This document shows, piece after piece, positions 4,620-10,727 of a stretch of DNA of 18,215 bases (within the stretch, counting starts at the first letter, position 1; the number at the start of each line of letters is the position of its first letter). Under the pieces are notes generated by a model, which saw only the letters and a program-made list of their open reading frames with translations, was not told the DNA's origin and ran no database searches. The DNA lies in contig CAYIBK010000024.1 of the NCBI GenBank assembly GCA_964361645.1, positions 1 through 18,215 on the forward strand, read 5' to 3'. A program made the translations under genes and the position numbers. The DNA is from 2-01-FULL-39-33 sp964361645. GTDB lineage: Bacteria > Patescibacteriota > Patescibacteriia > 2-01-FULL-39-33.

Positions 4620-5072
4620 TTATTCTGATTTTTCTGTTGATATTGCTTCTGTTTTAACTTCAGTCTCGGCCGGAATTTCAGGAGCGGCTTGTTCAACAGC
4701 TTCTTTGGCCGCAGCTTCAGCTGCTACTTTTTCCGCTTCTTGATTTTTTTTAGTAGCTTCTTCTTCTGATTTTTTTATCGCTATTTGGGCCTGCTTTTTT
4801 TTGCCTGGCTTGGATTTTGAAGCTCTGACTTTTTTATCTGTGATAAATCCCTGATCTACAAATAAATTATGAATAGTAGCAGTCAAATTTGCTCCTTTGC
4901 TAACCCAATAATCAACTCTATCTTTTTTAATATTCTTTTCTTTGGTGTGAGGATTATAGGTTCCTAAATTTTCCAAATAAGTGCTGTGTGGATTCTTGCC
5001 CTTTTCCATTACCACAATTCTATAAATAGGGTGCCTTTTTTTGCCGATTCTGACAAATCTTATTGATAACAT
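4620..5072 (-). CDS. rpsP: 30S ribosomal protein S16 with long charged C-terminal tail
   Basis: S16 binds 16S rRNA early in 30S assembly. Residues 1-85 match the family: an SIRFVRIGKKRHPIYRIVV start, then YLENLGTYNPHTKE and DRVDYWVSKGANLTATI-type helix residues. The protein is 150 aa whereas S16 is usually about 80-90. The extra 60-odd residues (about 88-150) are low complexity, first Lys-rich and then Ala/Glu-rich, and probably disordered on the ribosome surface. The ATG at 5070-5072 has no Shine-Dalgarno; instead the leader carries the 27-nt repeat also found before smc. The gene has its own promoter (5148-5176) and terminator (4577-4606). Confidence 0.95.
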   Translation of the reverse strand: MLSIRFVRIGKKRHPIYRIVVMEKGKNPHSTYLENLGTYNPHTKEKNIKKDRVDYWVSKGANLTATIHNLFVDQGFITDKKVRASKSKPGKKKQAQIAIKKSEEEATKKNQEAEKVAAEAAAKEAVEQAAPEIPAETEVKTEAISTEKSE

Positions 5073-5084
5073 AAATAGTTATAA

Positions 5085-5111
5085 AGTTAAAAGTTATAAA
5101 GTCTATAAAGT
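5085..5111 (-). repeat. 27-nt leader element, copy before rpsP
   Basis: On the plus strand it reads agttaaaagttataaagt, then c, then tataaagt. It matches 8378-8404 before smc at 26 of 27 positions. It lies 12 nt upstream of the rpsP start codon and consists of imperfect tandem units of the gttataaa type. Confidence 0.75.
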
Positions 5112-5147
5112 ATTTTATAGATCTATAGCACTTGACGGTGTAGGCTT

Positions 5148-5176
5148 AATTTAGCAGAAATATGGCTAAGTGTCAA
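5148..5176 (-). promoter_or_regulatory. Promoter of rpsP
   Basis: On the minus strand TTGACA (5176-5171) and TAAATT (5153-5148) are 17 nt apart, with TGC before the -10. It lies immediately downstream of the smc stop (5195), so rpsP need not depend on smc transcription. Confidence 0.7.
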
Positions 5177-5194
5177 ATCTACCTATTAAATGAA

Positions 5195-8100
5195 TTATTG
5201 CTTGACGATTTTTTCTGCTTGCTCCAATTTTAAGCTTAAAATTCGCGAAACTCCATCTCCTTGCATGGTTACGCCATAGAGCACATCGGCTCGCGACATA
5301 ATCGCTCGATTATGGGTGATAGTGATAAATTGTGTCTTATGAGAAAGCTCTTCTATAATATCGCTAAACTTCCTGGAATTCTCTTCATCTAGGGCGGCGT
5401 CCACTTCATCAAATAAAATAAAGGGCGATGGATTATTGGAAATAATCGAGCAAACCAAGGCTAGGGCCGTCATAGTTTTTTCGCCACCCGAGAGTACATT
5501 GATATTTTTAATTTTTTTGCCAGGCGGACAAGCTTCAATATCTATACCCATATTGGCCAAAAAGGATTTATCTTCAATGTGGACGACTTTTTTATGAACA
5601 GCTTCTTCATCACTTTCGACAACCCCTCCTTGCCCCCCCTTGGAAAGGTGGGGATTAATTTCTACTCCCTCCTGTCCTCCTTTGGAAAAAGAATTTTCCT
5701 CTAACCCTACTTCATTAATTTCTTCCCTCACCTGTTCGGCTTCGGTTAATTCTTTTTGCACCAAAACCAGCTTAGCTGTTCCGCCATCGAATAATTTTTT
5801 GAAAAATCTGGAAAAATCAATATTAATTTTCTTAAATTCACTTTCAAATTGCTTTTTGATGATTTTATCCAATTCTAATACAATCTTTTCCAAATCGTTA
5901 ATAGCTTTTTCTAAATCGGTACTCTCTTTAGATAAGAAATCAAACCGGGCTTTAACTTCTAAATATTCTTTTTCTACTTCCGGATCAGTGCCACCAATCA
6001 ATTCCAATTGTTTTTTACATTTATTTATTATAACTTCTAATTCCACCAAATTAGCCTCGCTAAAATCAACATTGGATTTCGGGCGGTACTCTTCTCCTAA
6101 ATCTTGGCGCATCAGAGAAAATAAATCTTCTTTCTTGGTTTCAACTTTAGCTAGTTCTACTTTAACCTCGTTTAATGAGGTGATAACCTTATTTAAATCC
6201 AACTGCTGATTATGCATATTCTGTTGCAAGGAAAAAATATTTTTTTTCTTTTCTTCTTCTTCAAAATTAAAACGATCTATTTTTTTTCTAGTAATTAAGC
6301 TATCTTTTTCTATTGCTAATAATTCCTTTTCAAATTTATCTTTTTGAACCACTAGCCCATCAGAAAACTTATTCCTTTCATTGGGGGTTAGTTGGCTTTC
6401 TTTGATGTCATTTTCGATTTTATCTTTTTCTTTTTTAAAAACGGATAATTCAATATTAAAATTATTTATCTTGTCTTCACTAAGTCTTATCTCCACCCTA
6501 AAATCATTCATTTTGGCAATAATACTATCGCGAATTTTGTGCTGGCTTTCAATCTCGGCCTTAAGGGTGGCGAATTCTTTTATCCGCTCTTCTTGAGTGA
6601 CAAATTGGCTGTCGGTGGTGCCAGTCCAAACAGCCGAGCCACGACGTTTATAGCCGCCTCTAATAACACCCGTTTTTTCAAAGACATCACCATCAACAGT
6701 TACCATCCTTCTGGTGCCAATACCAATAGATCTGGCGTCTTGGACCCCTTCAATTACCAAAGTATCGCCAAAAATATGCTGAAAAACCTTAGCGAATTTA
6801 TCTGAATAAGTGATCAAATCAATAGCCATACCTATGGCTCCACCTTTATTATTTTGATATGAATCGGTGGGATAATTTTTTAATTTATTTAAAGGGAAAA
6901 AAGTAAGCGAGGATAATCGATTGGCCTTAAGATAATTAATGCATGCCACTGCCACCTCATCAGATTCCACTACCACTCCCCAAAGACGATTGCCAGCGGC
7001 AGTGGCTAGCGCCATCTCGTATTTTTTATCTATTTTGCCTATTTCTCCCACCGTGCCGTAAATGCCACCAATGGTATTTTTTTGTCTTAAAACCGCCTTA
7101 ACTGATTCCAAAAAATAATTGTTGCTTCCGCTACCTTTGGTTTTATACAATTCTTCTTGGATAATCTGTAAATTATTCTGTGAAACTGTTAATTCGTCGT
7201 TTATTTTATTAATACTTGATTCCAAATCGGCTAAATCTTTCTTTTTGGAATTTATCTTAAGCTTGTGGCTTTCTAATTCTCCATTTATAGCTAGTAATCT
7301 TTTTTTCAATTCCTCACTTCTGGATTCAAGCCAAGACAAGTTCTGTTTTCCCACCTTGGCATATTCCAAATCCAATTTGCCTCTAGTAACCGTCAATTCC
7401 TTTAAAAGATTATTTTTATTTTCGGTCAAATTATTATATTCTTTCTGTAATTTATCAAATTCCTCACTACGACTACTTTCTTCGCTTAAAGAATTGAGTT
7501 TTTGCTGAAGCGATTCTATCTCTTGCTCCAACTTCATCTTCTTTTTATCAGATGAAGTTACAGAAATAATCGACTCCCTATAAGAATGGTCCAATTCCAG
7601 CCATTGCTTGCCATAATATTTCTCTCGAGCTTCTTTTAATTCTATTTCTATTTCTTTTCTTTTGTGCAAACGGTTAACTTGTCTGGTGAGCATTTTTAAG
7701 TGCGGGTCTAATTCGCCAATCAAGGTTTGGGCCTGGAAAAGATTCTCTCGGGATTTTTTTAATTTATTGACAGAGCGATCACGCTTGATTTGGAATTGTT
7801 TTACCCCAGTGGCCTCATCAAAGAAATCTTTTCTTTCTTGGCTAGAATAATTAACAATCCTATCCACCATACCTTGTCCGATGATGCTATAAGTATTTTG
7901 CCCAAAATTAGCCTTAGCTAGTAGCATAATAACATCAAACAAACGAACCGAATTTTTATTTAACAGATATTCGCTTTCACCGTCGCGATAGAGTTTTCTG
8001 GTAATGACAATTTCGGTGTAATCAATGGGGGCGGAATTATCTTCGTTATTTAAATAAAGAGAAACTTCGGCTAGTCCCATTTGTGATTTTTGGGCTGAGC

Positions 8101-8374
8101 CGGAAAATATAATATCGGTGGATTTTTTACCTCGCAGTAGTTTTAAGCTTTGCTCACCCAAAACCCATCTCACTGCATCCACAATATTGGATTTGCCAGA
8201 ACCGTTGGGGCCCATTATGGCTGTTACTCCACAAATGCCTTTCTCTAGTGGTTTGCCATAAGACGACAAAACATTGGGCGAGGTTTTGCAACCTTGCCCA
8301 GGAGAAGGAAATTCTAAAATTGTTTTATGGGCGAAAGATTTAAAGCCCTGTAATTCTATTCTTTGTAAATACAC
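5195..8374 (-). CDS. smc: Chromosome segregation ATPase SMC
   Basis: SMC dimers compact and segregate the chromosome, normally with ScpA and ScpB. The layout is classical: N-terminal head with Walker A GPNGSGKS at 55-62 and IVDAVRWVLGEQS; a long coiled coil (about 170-410); a hinge (about 415-560, with GGIYGTVGEIG and the VTVDGDVFEKTG region); a second coil; and a C-terminal head with the signature LSGGEK (961-966) and Walker B FDEVD (988-992). At 1059 aa it is shorter than the typical 1150-1200, mainly in the arms. Two insertions are foreign to the family: about 23 residues at 23-46 before Walker A, and residues 894-918 in the C-terminal head. Both are encoded by repeat-like DNA. The start is GTG (8372-8374). 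No terminator is visible before the rpsP promoter. Confidence 0.97.
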   Translation of the reverse strand: MYLQRIELQGFKSFAHKTILEFPSPGQGCKTSPNVLSSYGKPLEKGICGVTAIMGPNGSGKSNIVDAVRWVLGEQSLKLLRGKKSTDIIFSGSAQKSQMGLAEVSLYLNNEDNSAPIDYTEIVITRKLYRDGESEYLLNKNSVRLFDVIMLLAKANFGQNTYSIIGQGMVDRIVNYSSQERKDFFDEATGVKQFQIKRDRSVNKLKKSRENLFQAQTLIGELDPHLKMLTRQVNRLHKRKEIEIELKEAREKYYGKQWLELDHSYRESIISVTSSDKKKMKLEQEIESLQQKLNSLSEESSRSEEFDKLQKEYNNLTENKNNLLKELTVTRGKLDLEYAKVGKQNLSWLESRSEELKKRLLAINGELESHKLKINSKKKDLADLESSINKINDELTVSQNNLQIIQEELYKTKGSGSNNYFLESVKAVLRQKNTIGGIYGTVGEIGKIDKKYEMALATAAGNRLWGVVVESDEVAVACINYLKANRLSSLTFFPLNKLKNYPTDSYQNNKGGAIGMAIDLITYSDKFAKVFQHIFGDTLVIEGVQDARSIGIGTRRMVTVDGDVFEKTGVIRGGYKRRGSAVWTGTTDSQFVTQEERIKEFATLKAEIESQHKIRDSIIAKMNDFRVEIRLSEDKINNFNIELSVFKKEKDKIENDIKESQLTPNERNKFSDGLVVQKDKFEKELLAIEKDSLITRKKIDRFNFEEEEKKKNIFSLQQNMHNQQLDLNKVITSLNEVKVELAKVETKKEDLFSLMRQDLGEEYRPKSNVDFSEANLVELEVIINKCKKQLELIGGTDPEVEKEYLEVKARFDFLSKESTDLEKAINDLEKIVLELDKIIKKQFESEFKKINIDFSRFFKKLFDGGTAKLVLVQKELTEAEQVREEINEVGLEENSFSKGGQEGVEINPHLSKGGQGGVVESDEEAVHKKVVHIEDKSFLANMGIDIEACPPGKKIKNINVLSGGEKTMTALALVCSIISNNPSPFILFDEVDAALDEENSRKFSDIIEELSHKTQFITITHNRAIMSRADVLYGVTMQGDGVSRILSLKLEQAEKIVKQ
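5619..5697 (-). repeat. Two in-frame copies of the KGGxGGV-encoding repeat inside smc
   Basis: Residues 894-918 comprise two tandem, diverged copies: N-S-F-S-K-G-G-Q-E-G-V and N-P-H-L-S-K-G-G-Q-G-G-V. The DNA is C/G-rich with cccctcc...ggaaaggtgggg-type complementarity, unlike the AT-rich flanks. It matches the trmD insertion and the hairpins at 682-761 in style. It falls in the head between the end of the second coil and the strand leading to the PPGKK and LSGGEK motifs. Confidence 0.75.
8240..8308 (-). repeat. In-frame insertion before the SMC Walker A motif, containing a palindrome
   Basis: This segment encodes SMC residues 23-45. It contains the imperfect palindrome gggcgaggtt-ttgc-aaccttgccc (8276-8299). 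In ordinary SMC proteins the EF of the first strands is followed almost directly by GxTAIxGPNGSGKS, so the segment is an extra loop. It differs in sequence from the other repeat families here. Confidence 0.7.
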
Positions 8375-8377
8375 AAC

Positions 8378-8404
8378 AGTTAAAAGTTATAAAGTTTATA
8401 AAGT
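8378..8404 (-). repeat. 27-nt leader element, copy before smc
   Basis: Plus-strand agttaaaagttataaagt, then t, then tataaagt; 26 of 27 positions match the copy at 5085-5111 before rpsP. It ends only 3 nt from the smc GTG start, where a ribosome binding site would normally be. Confidence 0.75.
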
Positions 8405-8447
8405 TTGTAAAGCTATTTAAGGCTTTCTAAAAATCACTCTTTAACAA

Positions 8448-8497
8448 CATCAAAACACAAAAACAAAAATATTTTCTGTGTTTTTTGTGTTTTTATG
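8448..8497. repeat. 16-bp inverted repeat between smc and the pilin gene
   Basis: catcaaaacacaaaaa (8448-8463) pairs with tttttgtgtttttatg (8482-8497) with one mismatch. It sits in the divergent intergenic region. It could be an operator or a hairpin in the smc leader; no smc promoter could be identified with confidence. Confidence 0.45.
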
Positions 8498-8533
8498 CTT
8501 TGGTGATATTAATTTTAACAAAAAAAAATGATC

Positions 8534-8562
8534 TTGACAAAAAAGCTATTTTGCTGTAAACT
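8534..8562 (+). promoter_or_regulatory. Promoter of the pilin-like gene
   Basis: TTGACA (8534-8539) is followed after 17 nt by TAAACT (8557-8562). The 5' leader would be about 60 nt and carries AGGAGA (8615-8620), spaced 7 nt from the ATG at 8628. Confidence 0.65.
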
Positions 8563-8627
8563 ATAGGGTTATTTTAAATAACGGCAAAAGCACCTTCTAA
8601 TCAACCAAAAAACCAGGAGAAAGCGAA

Positions 8628-9386
8628 ATGAATAACAGAAAAGGTTTTACACTGATTGACTTAATGATAACAATAGCTATTATATGTATTATGGCGGCTA
8701 TTATTCTTCCAGCATTAGGAAAAGCACGTCAAGCTGCGAGAAAAGCGGAAATCCAAAACCTTTATCCTAATATGGCTGTTAGTGATGAATTGACAAAAAG
8801 AATCTGGGATATTCGGGTAGAGAAAAAAATTAGCATAGAAGAGGCTACAATTATTGCCTTGGGAGAAAAAGACGCTCCTTGGAATAAGGCCAGTGAAGCG
8901 GGAAAATCAGATCCTGCTATCGAAACTGTCCCTCAAGCTGCGCCAGGAGTTGGATCTATTCCAGTGCCTGTTGTTGCCGAAGCTGTGCCAACCGAGGCAA
9001 CTCCTCCAGCGCCCAAAACTTCACTGGCAGAAGCTGTACCAACCGAAGCCACGGAAACAACAACTACTCCTCCGGCAACTCCAGAAATGGATGCGGTGGC
9101 GCCAGAACCGGAAAAAATTATCGGAGTCATCGCTCATAAGACAGCTCTTAGTTATGGTGATGGCAGTAAAGATTTGATTAATGAGTGTTGGCTTTATATT
9201 AGGAAATTTGATAATAGTAGATCCGATTTGATTTTTGATCAATCCACACCTATTTGGATTAAAGTAGATCAAAAGATCTTCCAAGCTAAGGAAGTTGGGC
9301 AGACCTATGATTCCACTTGGCAACCGGAACCAGAGAAAACACCGGAATCTAAAAAAGAGCCGGAACCGGAAAAGAAATCAGAATAA
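8628..9386 (+). CDS. Type IV pilin-like (pseudopilin) protein with Pro/Thr/Ala-rich linker
   Basis: The N-terminus is a type III signal: MNNRKG, then FTLIDLMITIAIICIMAAII. It should be cut after Gly6 by a prepilin peptidase and N-methylated at Phe7, and the hydrophobic helix (7-29) would anchor it in the membrane or pack in a pilus. The highly conserved Glu at mature position 5 is Asp11 here. Residues 100-160 form a low-complexity linker with the nonapeptide AEAVPTEAT twice (117-125 and 134-142). A small globular part follows (about 162-228, WLYIRKFDNS and IWIKVDQ), then a Pro/Glu/Lys tail. It has a promoter, a good Shine-Dalgarno and a terminator, so it is a single-gene unit. No secretion or pilus assembly genes are nearby. 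It could be a surface pilin or a pseudopilin-like anchored protein. Confidence 0.85.
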   Translation: MNNRKGFTLIDLMITIAIICIMAAIILPALGKARQAARKAEIQNLYPNMAVSDELTKRIWDIRVEKKISIEEATIIALGEKDAPWNKASEAGKSDPAIETVPQAAPGVGSIPVPVVAEAVPTEATPPAPKTSLAEAVPTEATETTTTPPATPEMDAVAPEPEKIIGVIAHKTALSYGDGSKDLINECWLYIRKFDNSRSDLIFDQSTPIWIKVDQKIFQAKEVGQTYDSTWQPEPEKTPESKKEPEPEKKSE

Positions 9387-9393
9387 GAAACAA

Positions 9394-9428
9394 CCCCCAA
9401 ACGCATAAGCGCTTGGGGGCATTTTTTT
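9394..9428 (+). terminator. Terminator of the pilin-like gene
   Basis: cccccaaacgc pairs with gcgcttggggg (9394-9419, one mismatch) around ataa, followed by catttttt. The T-run overlaps the stop codon of the convergent phosphoesterase gene. Confidence 0.85.
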
Positions 9429-10584
9429 AGGTGCGATTTGTTCCTAACCGAACAGAAGAAAAAGTTACTTCGCAACGAGGGAAACAAATGGTCACAAACT
9501 TACGATGGTTTCTAGCATCGCCTGGATTGATAATCATCACTTCCTGCTGTTCTTCAAAAAGAGCGTCGTGAATACCGCCACAAATGACAATATCAATGTG
9601 TTGGTATTTTTGTGATTGCTCACGAATGCATTTAATCATTTCCACTTCGGTCTTGCCATCCAAGTCAATGCCTAAATTGGGTTGAATCAAAAAATAATGG
9701 CTGCAAATTTCTAATATAGGATTATCATTAGCGATAAGATGCCAATTAGCCGGTTCCTTAGGATTATCCTTATTGGCGGATAAAAGATTGTAAAAAACCT
9801 GAAAGTCAGCTAATTCCGGTCGGCCGATATCGAATTCCCTAAAACCGCCATAAATAATAACTATAGAGACATCGCGTTCATGAAATTCCACTCTTAACTG
9901 CTGCCAAAACTGGCCGTCTCTATCAGAAATATTGCCAGTATCAGAAATAATGCCAATGGTTTGCGGCCTGACATTAATAGTCGTGCGTGGCAGACGGGTA
10001 AAAACTACTTCATTCTTACTAGTATCAACAAGAGCGTATTCATAATCAAAAAACGAGGGCACAACAGCACCAGGGTTTATCCAAGAAAAACCGTCTCTTT
10101 GAACTAAAAACTGATGATGAGTATGGCCAGTAAAAATAAATTTAATACCATCGTAAACTTCATTAATAATATTAACAAATTCATTAAATTTAGCGCCATT
10201 CATTAGGATATCAATAGATCTTTTATGTCCAGCGTAAATTATAACCTCGCCCAAATTAACTATGCGATTAGCTATGGCTAGTTTATTAGCAATATTATCT
10301 TCAATCAGGCCTTGGTTTCTATCGCGCCTATTAATCATGCTGTCGCCAGGACGAGTATATGTCCAACCGGCTGGCGGAAAAGTAAAATCAGCAGAAAACT
10401 GTTGTTGTTCGGTTAAAACACAAACCACTGGCAAACCGCAAAATAAATCCACATTTAAATGTTGTTTTTCAATATCACCAGTATGAATAATTACTTGAGC
10501 ACCTCTGGTTTTCAAATCTGTTGCTATTTTTTGGACTATACTTTGATCAACATCGTGAGTGTCGCCCATTACTCCTAGTAACAT
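9427..10584 (-). CDS. Tandem calcineurin-like metallophosphoesterase, second domain degenerate
   Basis: The 385-aa protein contains two copies of the YfcE-type metallophosphoesterase fold. Copy 1 (residues 1-200) keeps D8-T-H10, G36-D37, G119-H120 and G153-H154-T-H156, then the I-N-P-G-A segment (169-173). The GNxD position looks replaced (CVLTEQQQ). Copy 2 (about 208-380) keeps the strand pattern and I-N-P-G-D (352-356), but the ligands are lost: S-D-T-G-N (214-218) for DxH, Y-G-G-F-R-E (245-250) for HxGD, and C-G-G-I-H-D (335-340) for GHTH. The first domain may still hydrolyse phosphodiesters or phosphomonoesters with two metals; the second is probably structural or ligand-sensing. The substrate is unknown. 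The gene is convergent with the pilin gene and divergent from polA. Confidence 0.85.
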   Translation of the reverse strand: MLLGVMGDTHDVDQSIVQKIATDLKTRGAQVIIHTGDIEKQHLNVDLFCGLPVVCVLTEQQQFSADFTFPPAGWTYTRPGDSMINRRDRNQGLIEDNIANKLAIANRIVNLGEVIIYAGHKRSIDILMNGAKFNEFVNIINEVYDGIKFIFTGHTHHQFLVQRDGFSWINPGAVVPSFFDYEYALVDTSKNEVVFTRLPRTTINVRPQTIGIISDTGNISDRDGQFWQQLRVEFHERDVSIVIIYGGFREFDIGRPELADFQVFYNLLSANKDNPKEPANWHLIANDNPILEICSHYFLIQPNLGIDLDGKTEVEMIKCIREQSQKYQHIDIVICGGIHDALFEEQQEVMIINPGDARNHRKFVTICFPRCEVTFSSVRLGTNRT

Positions 10585-10631
10585 TATTTAGACCCCTTCT
10601 GGTTAGGTTTTAAGGTTCGAAACTCGTTTTT

Positions 10632-10660
10632 ACCTTACGATTTTTTTGATAAAATGTCAA
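10632..10660 (-). promoter_or_regulatory. Possible promoter of the phosphoesterase gene
   Basis: On the minus strand a perfect TTGACA (10660-10655) is followed after 17 nt by TAAGGT (10637-10632), a weak -10. It is the best candidate upstream of the ATG at 10582-10584. Confidence 0.4.
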
Positions 10661-10704
10661 TTATAACCTAATATTAAAGTTTCGTTCCACGGGTGTTTTT
10701 AAAA

Positions 10705-10713
10705 TGCTATAAT
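10705..10713 (+). promoter_or_regulatory. Extended -10 promoter of the polA operon (near-leaderless)
   Basis: TGCTATAAT (10705-10713) is a perfect extended -10; no good -35 lies 17 nt upstream. The expected start near 10720 leaves only about 8 nt before the polA ATG at 10728, and no Shine-Dalgarno is present. Confidence 0.65.
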
Positions 10714-10727
10714 GAGATAGTTAAAAT

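Noticed and set aside
5640..6209. 189-codon plus-strand frame and other long frames opposite smc
   Set aside because: They are shadows of the smc coding strand; composition is Ser/Leu/Phe-rich as expected for antisense of a coiled coil, with no start signals.
8854..9323. Frames of 107 and 100 codons overlapping the pilin gene
   Set aside because: Low-complexity translations (Gln/Leu/Arg or Ser/Gly) of the repetitive linker in wrong frames; no ribosome binding site.
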